From NCBI GenBank assembly GCA_016124615.1, contig WGNF01000003.1, forward strand, positions 620,001 to 684,000: a stretch of 64,000 bases of DNA, in the 5' to 3' direction. The position numbers and the translations under genes are program-made. The stretch comes from Paracoccaceae bacterium (GTDB lineage Bacteria > Pseudomonadota > Alphaproteobacteria > Rhodobacterales > Rhodobacteraceae). Below the pieces are notes generated by a model. The model was given only the letters and a program-made list of their open reading frames with translations. It ran no database searches and was not told where the DNA came from. Each line of letters starts with the position of its first letter. The stretch's first letter is position 1. Shown piece by piece: positions 55,402 to 64,000 of this stretch.

Positions 55402-56472
55402 ATGACCGATTCGGAACAGCCATCACACGTGCCGGTTGAAGCGCCGGACCCGGTCGCACGGCCCACGCTCAAGACCATCGCCCGTCTTGCCGGGCTGGCG
55501 GTGCCCACGGTGTCGCGCGCGCTCGGCGATGCGCCCGACATCGGCGAGGAAACCAAGCGCCGCGTCAAGGAAATCGCCCAACAGATCGGCTACCGGCCAA
55601 ACCGGGCGGGGGTGCGGCTGCGGACCGGGCGGACCAACGTGCTTTCGCTGGTGATGTCGACGGAACATGACCAGATGAACCACACCGCGCGGCTGATCAC
55701 GGCCGTTGCGGGGGCGTTGCGCGGCACGCCCTACCACATGATCATCACGCCCTACTTCCCCGACGAGGATCCGATGGTCCCGATCCGCTACATCGTCGAG
55801 ACCGGATCGGCGGACGGCCTGATCCTCAACCAGACCGAGCCCGAGGATCCGCGCGTCACCTATATGATGGCGCACGACTTTCCCTTCGTTACCCACGGTC
55901 GCACCAACATCTGCGACCGCCACTCCTATGTCGATTTCGACAACTACGCCTTTGCGGCGGATGCGGTGGCGGCGCTGGCCCGGCGCGGGCGGCGGCGGAT
56001 CGTGCTGCTGGCGCCACCGCTGACGCAATCCTATTCGCAGCACATGCTGGCCGGTGCGACCGAGGCCGCGGCCCGGTTGGGCGTCACGGTCACCTTGCTG
56101 GCTGACGCCGATGCGCAGGACGATTCCCCCCGCATCGCGCGGGCGCTGTCGGCCGCCCTGCTGGGGCCGGAACCGCCGGACGGCATGATCTCGCCCCGGG
56201 TCGGCGCCACGATGACGATGATTTCCACCGCCGAGGGATTCGGCCGCAAGCTGGGGCGGGATTTCGACATGGTCGCGAAAGAGGCGATCCCGGTGCTGGA
56301 AAGCTTCCGGCCCGGCATCATCATCGTGCATGAAGACATCGACCATGCCGGGCAATTCGCGGCGCGCGCCCTGATGCACCGCATCGCCCACCCGACCGAG
56401 CCGCCGATGCAGTCGCTGGCCACGCCCGACCCGATCGACCCGCCGGAAGGCGGTCAGACGGTGAAGCCGTAA
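55402..56472 (+). CDS. LacI family transcriptional regulator
   Basis: TLKTIARLAGLAVPTVSRALGDAPDIGEETKRRVKEIAQQIGYRPNRAGVRLRTGRTN. Confidence 0.92.
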   Translation: MTDSEQPSHVPVEAPDPVARPTLKTIARLAGLAVPTVSRALGDAPDIGEETKRRVKEIAQQIGYRPNRAGVRLRTGRTNVLSLVMSTEHDQMNHTARLITAVAGALRGTPYHMIITPYFPDEDPMVPIRYIVETGSADGLILNQTEPEDPRVTYMMAHDFPFVTHGRTNICDRHSYVDFDNYAFAADAVAALARRGRRRIVLLAPPLTQSYSQHMLAGATEAAARLGVTVTLLADADAQDDSPRIARALSAALLGPEPPDGMISPRVGATMTMISTAEGFGRKLGRDFDMVAKEAIPVLESFRPGIIIVHEDIDHAGQFAARALMHRIAHPTEPPMQSLATPDPIDPPEGGQTVKP

Positions 56473-57833
56473 AGCTCCCACTCCACCTCGGTGACCTGTT
56501 GCGCCAGCGTCAGGTATTCGGCGCGCTTTATCGCGACAAAGCCCTGATGCAGCGCCTCGCCCAGCACCCGGCGGGCAAAGGCGGACCGATCCAGCCGGTC
56601 GATCGCCTCCAGCCAGCTGCGCGGCAGGTCGTGCGGCGCGGCACCGTCATAGGCGTTGCCCGTCGCGGGCGGGCCGGGGTCGCGCTGCGCCTCGATGCCG
56701 TCGAGCGCGCCGCCCAGCGTCACCGCCGCCACCAGATAGGGATTGGCATCCACCCCCGCCACGCGATGTTCGAAGTGGCGCGCCTTCGCGCTGCCCGCGG
56801 GCACCCGCAGCGCCACTGTGCGGTTCTCGACGCCCCAGGTGTCGTTGGCGGGCGAATAGACCACGCTGGCAAAGCGGCGCCAGGAATTCAGGAACGGCGC
56901 CAGCACCAGCATCGTATCGCCGATGGTTTCCCGGATGCCGCCGATGGCGTGCAGCATCAGCGGCGACAGCGCGCCCTCTGCCGGATCGGCGAAAAGGTTG
57001 GCGCCGTCCGCGTCGGCCAGCGACAGGTGCAGGTGCATCCCCGACCCCGACGAGGCGCCGAACGGCTTGGCCATGAAGCAGGCCTCCATCCCGAAGCGGC
57101 GCGCAGTGGCGCGCACCAGCCGCTTGGCGATAACCACGTCATCGGCGGCCCGCATCAGGTCGCGGTAGCGGATCGTCAGCTCATACTGCCCGGCGGCATA
57201 TTCCGAGATCAGGGTTTCCAGCGGCAGGTCCAGCGCCTTGGCGCCCGCGTAGACGGCATCGAAGAACGGCGACATCTCGTCCAGCTCATCGACCGACATG
57301 GTGTTGGTCTGGCGCGACCGCCGCCCGCTGAGCGGATAGCGCGCGGGCTGCACCCTTCCCTGCGCGTCGCGTTCACGGTCGACCAGATAGAACTCCAGCT
57401 CCAGCGCGCCCATGGGCGTGTAGCCCATCGTGCGGGCGCGCTGCACCTGCCGCACCAGCGCGTGGCGCGGCTCGGCGGCAAAGCCGCTGCCATCGGGGTT
57501 GTACATCGAGATCAGCACATGCCCGCGCCCGGTGGCGGGCATCAGCCCCAGCGTGCCGCCGATCGGCCAGCAGCGATGGTCGCCGCCGCCATCGTCCAGC
57601 ACGAGGCCGGTGCCCTCTACATCATCGCCCGCCACATCCTGCGCGAACATCGAGGCGGGAATGCCCCGCCCCGAGGTGAACAGGCTTTCCAGCTCATGCC
57701 GCCGGATCGACTTGCCACGGGCGATGCCGTGGCAGTCGATCAGCGCAATGTCGATCGCCTCGACCTCGGGGTAGCGGGCCAGAAACCGCTGCGCCTCGGC
57801 CGGATCGGCGCCGCCGGGAGGGGTGGTGGACAT
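56454..57833 (-). CDS. Glutamine synthetase-like enzyme (gamma-glutamyl-polyamine/methylamide synthetase family)
   Basis: 459 aa; YDPDGSGFA-like region, GSGMHLHLSL and VENRTVALRVPAG GS catalytic motifs; not canonical GlnA. Confidence 0.85.
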   Translation of the reverse strand: MSTTPPGGADPAEAQRFLARYPEVEAIDIALIDCHGIARGKSIRRHELESLFTSGRGIPASMFAQDVAGDDVEGTGLVLDDGGGDHRCWPIGGTLGLMPATGRGHVLISMYNPDGSGFAAEPRHALVRQVQRARTMGYTPMGALELEFYLVDRERDAQGRVQPARYPLSGRRSRQTNTMSVDELDEMSPFFDAVYAGAKALDLPLETLISEYAAGQYELTIRYRDLMRAADDVVIAKRLVRATARRFGMEACFMAKPFGASSGSGMHLHLSLADADGANLFADPAEGALSPLMLHAIGGIRETIGDTMLVLAPFLNSWRRFASVVYSPANDTWGVENRTVALRVPAGSAKARHFEHRVAGVDANPYLVAAVTLGGALDGIEAQRDPGPPATGNAYDGAAPHDLPRSWLEAIDRLDRSAFARRVLGEALHQGFVAIKRAEYLTLAQQVTEVEWELYGFTV

Positions 57834-57852
57834 GTGTGATCCCGTGGCCCTT

Positions 57853-59235
57853 TCAGGCCATCAGCCCCGCTTTGCGCTGCGCGGCCATCGACATGTCCAG
57901 CGTGCGGACGGCCTTTTCCATCAGCTCGTCGGCCTCGGCATGGGTCAGCACCAGCGGCGGCGCCAGCACCATGCGGTCGCCCACCGCGCGCATCACCAGT
58001 CCGTTGTCGAACGAGAAGTTGCGCGTCGCCATGCCGACATCCGCCGCCTCGGGGAAAGACGCGCGGCTGGCCTTGTTGGGCGTCAGCCGGATCGAGCCGA
58101 TCATGCCGGTCATCACCGCCTCGCCGACCATCGGATGATCGGCCAGCATGCGCCACTTGGCCTGCAGATAGGGCCCGATATCGTCGCGCACCCGCTCGAT
58201 CACCTTCTCGGTGCGCAGCAGGTTCAGCACGGCAACCCCCGCCGCGCAGGCGGCCGGGTGGCCGGAATAGGTGTAGCCGTGGGCGAATTCGCCGCCCTTG
58301 GCGATCAGCACGTCGGCCACCTTGTCCGACACCGCCACAGCACCCATCGGCACGTAGCCCGAGGTGATGCCCTTGGCCATCGTCATGAAATCCGGCTCGG
58401 TGCCCATCGTCTCGCAGCCGAACCAGTTGCCGGTGCGCCCGAAACCGCAGATCACCTCGTCCGAAATCAACAGGATGCCGCGCTCTTTCAGCCCGGCGGC
58501 CAGCGTCGGCCAGTAGGTTGCGGGCGGGATGATCACGCCGCCTGCGCCCTGAATCGGCTCGCCGATGAAGGCGGCGACGCGCTTGGACCCGATGCCGTCG
58601 ATCAGCGCCAGCGTGTCATTCGCCACCTTGCGGCCGAAATCCTCGGGCGACAGGTCGCCGCCTTCCTCCCACCAGCTGGGCTGCGGCGCGTGGAAGATGT
58701 TGCCGACCGGCACCCCGCCCTGCTTGTGCATCGAGCCGAAGCCGCCAAGCGCCGCCGCCGCCACGGTTGATCCATGATAGCCGCCACGCCGCGAGATGAA
58801 GATCTTGCGCTCCGGCTGATCCATCAGATCCCAGTAGTAGGCCGCCATGCGCAGGATCGTGTCGTTCGATTCCGACCCCGAGCCGGTGAAGAAGAAGTGG
58901 TTGAACTGCGGCGGCGTCACTTCCGACAGCAGCCGCGACATCTCGACGACCGACGGATGGGTCGTGTTGAAGAAGGTGTTGTAATACGGCAGCTCTTCCA
59001 GCTGCTTGGTCACCGCCTGCACGATCTCGGACCGCCCGTATCCCAGTGCCATGCACCACAGCCCGGCCATCCCGTCGAGGATGCGGTGGCCTTCGCTGTC
59101 GGTCAGATGAACGCCCGAGGCTTTGGTGATGACGCGCACGCCGCGCCCGTTCAGTTCCCGCGTGTTCGTGAACGGGTGCAGGTGGTGGGCCGCATCTTCT
59201 TGGCGCAGGTGGGTGGTCAGGTTGGAAAGGGTCAT
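57853..59235 (-). CDS. Class III aminotransferase (omega-amino-acid/polyamine:pyruvate type)
   Basis: 460 aa; ILDGMAGLWCMALGYGRSEIVQAVTKQLEELPYYNTFFNTTHP; LLISDEVICGFGRTGNWFG ... MTMAKGITSGYVPMGAV. Confidence 0.9.
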   Translation of the reverse strand: MTLSNLTTHLRQEDAAHHLHPFTNTRELNGRGVRVITKASGVHLTDSEGHRILDGMAGLWCMALGYGRSEIVQAVTKQLEELPYYNTFFNTTHPSVVEMSRLLSEVTPPQFNHFFFTGSGSESNDTILRMAAYYWDLMDQPERKIFISRRGGYHGSTVAAAALGGFGSMHKQGGVPVGNIFHAPQPSWWEEGGDLSPEDFGRKVANDTLALIDGIGSKRVAAFIGEPIQGAGGVIIPPATYWPTLAAGLKERGILLISDEVICGFGRTGNWFGCETMGTEPDFMTMAKGITSGYVPMGAVAVSDKVADVLIAKGGEFAHGYTYSGHPAACAAGVAVLNLLRTEKVIERVRDDIGPYLQAKWRMLADHPMVGEAVMTGMIGSIRLTPNKASRASFPEAADVGMATRNFSFDNGLVMRAVGDRMVLAPPLVLTHAEADELMEKAVRTLDMSMAAQRKAGLMA

Positions 59236-59499
59236 GTCGATGGCTCCGAGACTGGGGCATTTCAGCAGGTAAGTGGCAAGGCGGCGTTCAGGAAGCAGAC
59301 ATCATCGGCGACGGCGCGCCGTCGCGGCACGGCGGCGCCGGACGGGCCAAAGCCCCCTGTCGGTGGTGACGATGCACATTGCGGCAAACCCCATCTCGTG
59401 CTGCTTTCGCACGCGGTCTTGTACGATCTGCGATCCCGAACGACAAGCACCCAAGCCTGTGGCAATCGCGACCCGCACGGGCGGCGGGTTCTGTATCCG

Positions 59500-60090
59500 T
59501 CAACCGACGCGCATTCGCGCCGCGCCGGACAGCCCCTGCCCCCGCCACAGGATCAAGGCCAAAACCGGCTCATCCTGCGTATCCATCGCGTGAGGCTGGT
59601 TCGAGCGGTGCAGCCGCGTGTCCTGCGGCGCGAGCCACCGCGAGGGCTCGCCTTCGGCATGAAAGAGCGCCCCGCCCGCGAGAATGTAGTAAAGTTCCTC
59701 TGCCTCGTGCAAGTGCATCGGATAGTGCAGGCCCGCATCCCAAAAGGCGATGTAGGCGCGCGCGGTATCCGAGTGAAAATGCCCGCCCGGCCCAACCAGT
59801 TCGAACCAGCCGTAGCGGTCCAGAAAGTCGCGACCGACCTCGGCCTCGGTATAGGTGTGTTGCCAGTTCGCATCGCGTGCGCTGAGCCTGACTGCTGACA
59901 CGACGGCGGCAGTCGCGGCTGTGGTGCGGGCGGAAAGCGCCTCGATCAGCCGGATTGCGGGCATCGCCAGCGGCGCCACCGCGCCGGGCACCGGTGCCGC
60001 GGGCCAGTCGGCAAAAGCGCGCAATTCCGGCGAGGCACGGAGCAGATCGCCGACGGCAGTCCGCAAGGCCTCTAGCCCCGGTGTGATCAT
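59500..60090 (-). CDS. DMSP-lyase-family (DddQ-like) cupin protein
   Basis: From ATG 60090: MITPGLEALRTAVGDLL ... NWQHTYTEAEVGRDFLDRYGWFELVGPGGHFHSDTARAYIAFWDAGLHYPMHLHEAEELYYILAGG; HxHxxEExYxxLAG metal site. Confidence 0.7.
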   Translation of the reverse strand: MITPGLEALRTAVGDLLRASPELRAFADWPAAPVPGAVAPLAMPAIRLIEALSARTTAATAAVVSAVRLSARDANWQHTYTEAEVGRDFLDRYGWFELVGPGGHFHSDTARAYIAFWDAGLHYPMHLHEAEELYYILAGGALFHAEGEPSRWLAPQDTRLHRSNQPHAMDTQDEPVLALILWRGQGLSGAARMRVG

Positions 60091-60098
60091 CTCCGTGC

Positions 60099-62498
60099 TC
60101 AACTCTGCGGCCGCGTCTTCTTGGGGTCGTAATGCGACAGGCCGACGATCCGTGCAGGCAGCCGCTTTTGCTGGCCATCGAGCTTGCCCACCTCGATCTC
60201 GGTTCCCACCTCGGCATGGGCCACATCGACCCGCGCCAGCGCGATGTTCTTGCCCAAAAGCGGCGAGCGGACCGACGACGTAACCTCGCCCACCTGCGCG
60301 CGCCCGATGTGCAGGCAATCGCCGTGGCCGACATCGACGGCAGCGTCGATCTCCAGCCCGACGAACTTGCGGCTGGGGTGGTCCTTGCGGCGGATCAGCG
60401 CCTCGCGCCCGATGAAATCGTCGGTCTTCGACTTCAGCGGCACGGTAAAGCCGATGCCCGCCTCGAACGGGTCGGTCTGGTCAGTGAAATCATAGCCCGC
60501 AAAGATCAGCCCCGCCTCGATCCGCACCATGTCCAGCGCGGCAAGCCCCATCGGGCGCAGTCCCAGATCGCGCCCTTGGTCCCACACCCCATCGTAAAGG
60601 GCGGTGCCATCCTTGGGGTGGCAGAACACCTCGAACCCCAGCTCGCCGGTATAGCCGGTGCGCGACACCACCACAGGCGCGCCATTGGCATCGCCCAGCC
60701 GCCCGATGGTAAAGCGGAACCAGCCCAACTCCTCGATCGCGGGCTGGTGCGGCGGGGTCCAGATCATCCGTTTCAGGATCTCGCGCGAATTCGGGCCCTG
60801 CACGGCGATGTTGTGCAACTGGTCGGTGGAGGATCGCACCATCACCTTCAGCCCCAGCTTTTCCGCCTGCTCGCGCAGCCAGATGCCGCCGTAATCATCG
60901 CCGCCGATCCAGCGGAAGTTGTCGCGGCCGAGCCGGAACAGGGTGCCGTCGTCGATCATGCCGCCGTGGTCGTAGCACATCGCGGAATAGACCACCTGCC
61001 CCACGCTCAGTTTCTTGACGTCGCGCGTCAGCACCCATTGCATCAGCGCCTCGGCGTCCGGCCCGGTCACCTCAAACTTGCGCAAGGGCGACAGGTCCAG
61101 CACCACCGCCTTTTCGCGGCAGGCCCAGTATTCCTCGATCGCTCCGTTCGACGAATAGACCTGCGGCAGCCAGTAGCCCTTGTATTCCACCACATGCCGC
61201 GTCAGCGCCGAAATGCGGTCGTGGAAGGCGGTCTCTTTGGTCATCTTCGGCTCCGCATTGGGCGTGGCGCGCCAGGCGATGGCGCGCGAAAATTTCTCGG
61301 CGCCGGGATAGGTGCGCACATGGATATCCGACAGATACCAGCCGTTCGCCGGGGTGGTATCGTCGGGGCAGGCGGAACTGACGCAGATCAGATCGGTCAG
61401 CGCCCGGAACAGCACGTAATCGCCGGGCCGCGACCACGGTTCATCGGAATAAAGCACGCCATGCGCGTCGATGCCGGTATTGAAGAACAGGTTGACCGCC
61501 ATCCACCCCGGCCGCGCCGCCACGCCATGCGGCGCCAGCGCGCGGTTGAAATTGTCCGAGCAGTTGATGTGGCCGGGATAGCCGATGTCGTCGTAGTATT
61601 TCGCCGCACAGGCCATCGCGAAGGCGTCGTGGCGGCCCACGGTATCCTGCACCACCTCGATCAGCGGCAGCATGTCCTGATCGTAGTATTTCGAATGCAG
61701 CCCCGGCATCGAATAGGCGTGCCCCATCAGCGTGCGCGAGGTGGTCACGTCCAGCGCGTGTTCGATGCCCTGATCCAGCTTGCGCGCGGCAAAACACTGG
61801 AAATCGGTGCATTGCCGCCCGTCCACGTCGATCACCTGGATGTAATCGCCCGCCTTCACGAAATAGGCCTCGGCCGTGGCCGATTTCACCCGCAGGTCCA
61901 GCACCGGGTCGGCCAGCGGGTCCGGCAGGTCGAACCGGCCAACCATCTGCAAGCTGGCGCGGTGCAGGCGCAGGCCAAGCGGGGTCACCGTGTCCTGATC
62001 GCCCGGCGCCATCGCAGGCCCCGGTGCGGCAACGATCAGCACGCCGTCGCGGGTCGCGGTGAATGTCGCCTCGGTGCCCGCCGGGGTGGTGGTTTCGAAC
62101 ACCGTGACTGCCCCGGCCCTGGCAAGGTCGATCCCGCGCCGTTCAAGGCCCAGCCGCAACCCGCGCAGCCCCTGCCCCGCGTTGGCGGCCAGCAGCGCTT
62201 TCAGCCCCTCGGCCCGCGCATTCGGCGCCGCACCGATGAGGCCCGCGTCAATCGTGCCCTTGGGATCAGCCGCGACCAGTTCGGCAACCTGCCCGCCCTC
62301 GGTGTTCACCAGCGTGACGCGGTCGCCCGCGCCCAGCGTGACAAGGATCGCGCCGCCGCCCGGCACCTCGTAGCGTTCAAGGCCGGAACGGACGGCGAGC
62401 GAGTCGGGCATCAGGATGCGGCTCGGGCGCGGCGGGCCGGGGATCACGCGCGGATAGATCGAGTCCAGCATCGGGCGTTCCTCCGCGGCAGTTTGCAT
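60099..62498 (-). CDS. DUF1989-like domains fused to a GcvT/DmdA-like aminomethyltransferase
   Basis: 799 aa; N-terminal DUF1989-like segments (GDRVTLVNTEGGQVAELVA; GHINCSDNFNRAL ... NLFFNT ... SRPGDYVLFRALTDLICVSSACPDD) then GcvT (LDLSPLRKFEVTGPDAEALMQWVL ... RTGYTGELGFEVF). Confidence 0.82.
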   Translation of the reverse strand: MQTAAEERPMLDSIYPRVIPGPPRPSRILMPDSLAVRSGLERYEVPGGGAILVTLGAGDRVTLVNTEGGQVAELVAADPKGTIDAGLIGAAPNARAEGLKALLAANAGQGLRGLRLGLERRGIDLARAGAVTVFETTTPAGTEATFTATRDGVLIVAAPGPAMAPGDQDTVTPLGLRLHRASLQMVGRFDLPDPLADPVLDLRVKSATAEAYFVKAGDYIQVIDVDGRQCTDFQCFAARKLDQGIEHALDVTTSRTLMGHAYSMPGLHSKYYDQDMLPLIEVVQDTVGRHDAFAMACAAKYYDDIGYPGHINCSDNFNRALAPHGVAARPGWMAVNLFFNTGIDAHGVLYSDEPWSRPGDYVLFRALTDLICVSSACPDDTTPANGWYLSDIHVRTYPGAEKFSRAIAWRATPNAEPKMTKETAFHDRISALTRHVVEYKGYWLPQVYSSNGAIEEYWACREKAVVLDLSPLRKFEVTGPDAEALMQWVLTRDVKKLSVGQVVYSAMCYDHGGMIDDGTLFRLGRDNFRWIGGDDYGGIWLREQAEKLGLKVMVRSSTDQLHNIAVQGPNSREILKRMIWTPPHQPAIEELGWFRFTIGRLGDANGAPVVVSRTGYTGELGFEVFCHPKDGTALYDGVWDQGRDLGLRPMGLAALDMVRIEAGLIFAGYDFTDQTDPFEAGIGFTVPLKSKTDDFIGREALIRRKDHPSRKFVGLEIDAAVDVGHGDCLHIGRAQVGEVTSSVRSPLLGKNIALARVDVAHAEVGTEIEVGKLDGQQKRLPARIVGLSHYDPKKTRPQS

Positions 62499-62691
62499 TT
62501 CCAGAAACTTTATTTAACGCAAAGAATAACGACGCGGCACCTGCCCGGCAAGCCCCTTGCGCGCCAGGCCCATGCCCCGCGTGCGCCCATTCTGCGGCAT
62601 GGCTGAAACGGCGTGACCCATGTCGGAAATGACGCGGGCGCCAGCCTGCCCCGGCGCCATATTTGGCGCAAGAACAGGCTCGGGGATAAAC

Positions 62692-63942
62692 ATGCGCTAT
62701 TCCGGTTTCAGGGTGATCGCCGAGGCACTGACCGGCCACAAGGGCTGGACGCCCGCCTGGCGCGACCCCGCCCCGCAGCCAGCTTACGATTACATCATCG
62801 TTGGCGGCGGCGGCCACGGCCTTGCCACCGCCTATTATCTGGCCAAGGAGTTCCGGCAGGCGCGTATCGCGGTGCTGGAAAGGGGCTGGATCGGCGGCGG
62901 CAACGTCGGGCGCAATACCACGATCATCCGGTCCAACTACCTGCTCGATGGCAACGAGCCGTTCTATGAATTCTCGCTGAAACTGTGGGAGGGGCTGGAA
63001 CAGGACTTCAACTACAACGCGATGGTCAGCCAGCGCGGCATCCTGAACCTGATCCACACCGATGCGCAGCGCGACGCCTTCACCCGGCGCGGCAACGCGA
63101 TGATCCTGCACGGTGCCGATGCGCAGATGTACACCCGCGATCAGGTGCGCGAGATGTATCCCTTCCTCAACTTCGACAACGCCCGCTTTCCGATCAAGGG
63201 CGGCCTTGGCCAGAAACGCGGTGGCACCGTGCGCCACGATGCCGTGGCCTGGGGCTATGCCCGCGGGGCCGACGGGCGCGGGGTGGACATCATCCAGAAC
63301 TGCGAGGTCACCGGCTTCCGTATCGAGGGCGGTCGCGTTCTCGGCGTCGAAACCTCGCGCGGCTATATTGGCGCCGAGAAGATCGGCGTTGCGGTCGCGG
63401 GGTCGTCCAGCCGCGTCATGTCTCATGCCGGGATGCGCCTGCCGATGGAAAGCCATGTGCTGCAAGCCTTCGTATCCGAAGGGCTGAAACCCCTGCTCGA
63501 CGGCGTCATCACCTTTGGCGCGGGGCATTTCTACGTCAGCCAGTCCGACAAGGGCGGGCTGGTGTTCGGCGGCGATATCGACGGCTACAACTCCTACGCC
63601 CAACGCGGCAACCTCCCGGTGGTCGAGGATGTCTGCGAAGGCGGCATGGCGCTGATGCCGATGATCGGCCGCGCGCGGTTACTGCGCATGTGGGGCGGCG
63701 TGATGGACATGTCGATGGACGGCTCGCCGATCATCGATCGGACCGAAATCGACGGCCTCTATTTCAATGGTGGCTGGTGCTACGGCGGCTTCAAGGCGAC
63801 GCCCGCCTCGGGCTGGTGCTTTGCCCATCTGCTGGCCACCGACACCCCCCACCCGACCGCCACCGCCTATCGGTTCGATCGCTTCCGCAAGGGGCTGATG
63901 ATCGACGAAAAAGGCGTCGGCGCGCAGCCGAATCTGCATTGA
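62692..63942 (+). CDS. Sarcosine oxidase beta-subunit family protein
   Basis: ATG at 62692: MRYSGFRVIAEALTGHKGWTPAWRDPAPQPAYDYIIVGGGGHGLATAYYLAKEF ... GWIGGGNVGRNTTIIRSNYL. Confidence 0.92.
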   Translation: MRYSGFRVIAEALTGHKGWTPAWRDPAPQPAYDYIIVGGGGHGLATAYYLAKEFRQARIAVLERGWIGGGNVGRNTTIIRSNYLLDGNEPFYEFSLKLWEGLEQDFNYNAMVSQRGILNLIHTDAQRDAFTRRGNAMILHGADAQMYTRDQVREMYPFLNFDNARFPIKGGLGQKRGGTVRHDAVAWGYARGADGRGVDIIQNCEVTGFRIEGGRVLGVETSRGYIGAEKIGVAVAGSSSRVMSHAGMRLPMESHVLQAFVSEGLKPLLDGVITFGAGHFYVSQSDKGGLVFGGDIDGYNSYAQRGNLPVVEDVCEGGMALMPMIGRARLLRMWGGVMDMSMDGSPIIDRTEIDGLYFNGGWCYGGFKATPASGWCFAHLLATDTPHPTATAYRFDRFRKGLMIDEKGVGAQPNLH

Positions 63943-63955
63943 GGGAGCCACAGAT

Positions 63956-64000
63956 ATGATCATCAACCACCCCCTTCTTGGCCCCCGTGACGCGCAGGAA
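63956..64000 (+). CDS. Start of sarcosine oxidase delta-subunit-like protein (runs off window)
   Basis: MIINHPLLGPRDAQE reads in frame 14 bp after the beta subunit stop. Confidence 0.55.
   Translation, partial: MIINHPLLGPRDAQE

Noticed and set aside
56454-56472. 19-bp tail-to-tail overlap of lacI and the GS-like gene as a regulatory device
   Set aside because: Short convergent overlaps are common in compact genomes; nothing else supports a function.
60132-62606. 824-aa plus-strand ORF
   Set aside because: Antisense shadow of the DUF1989-GcvT gene; no recognisable domain.
62499-62691. Glycine or SAM riboswitch upstream of the GcvT-like and sarcosine oxidase genes
   Set aside because: No conserved riboswitch core could be recognised by eye; a covariance-model search would be needed.
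62692-63942. Reading this as a second sulfur-oxidation soxB
   Set aside because: The name clash is misleading; the protein is a DAO-family sarcosine-oxidase beta subunit, unrelated to thiosulfohydrolase SoxB.
1-64000. CRISPR array, rRNA operon, prophage or toxin-antitoxin module
   Set aside because: No regularly spaced repeats, rRNA sequence, phage structural genes or TA pair were recognised.

Overview
This is a GC-rich alphaproteobacterial window, most likely Rhodobacteraceae judged from gene content and codon bias. No CRISPR array, rRNA or prophage is visible. In order it contains: (1) Calvin-cycle genes: a partial phosphoribulokinase, fructose-bisphosphatase and a divergent CbbR regulator. 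(2) An insertion-sequence scar: a complete IS30-family element abutting a 5'-truncated ISNCY-like transposase. (3) A thiosulfate-oxidation cluster, soxS / soxVW-XYZAB, with no soxCD in its usual place after soxB, and two facing DUF302 genes. (4) A dadA-type dehydrogenase and an AGE-family epimerase. (5) A ~14 kb divergent locus: peptide-type ABC transporter, two phytoene-desaturase-like FAD oxidoreductases, cyclase, MarR, VOC protein and IorA/IorB oxidoreductase, with a palindrome in the central intergenic region. (6) An LLM flavin monooxygenase and MarR pair, then a polar amino-acid ABC system with a kynureninase-like enzyme. (7) A branched-chain-type ABC locus with GntR, DUF3830, TIGR04076 and aldo/keto reductase. 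(8) tRNA-Ser(UGA) and an orphan exported protein. (9) A glycoside utilisation locus (GH43, GH2, Gfo/Idh, TIM-barrel isomerase, sugar ABC transporter, LacI). (10) An onium/methylamine-like locus: GS-like ligase, class III aminotransferase, DddQ-like cupin, a tandem DUF1989-GcvT fusion, and sarcosine-oxidase beta and delta subunits running off the end. The best candidates for undescribed biology are (5) and (10). All assignments come from reading protein motifs; no database search was possible.
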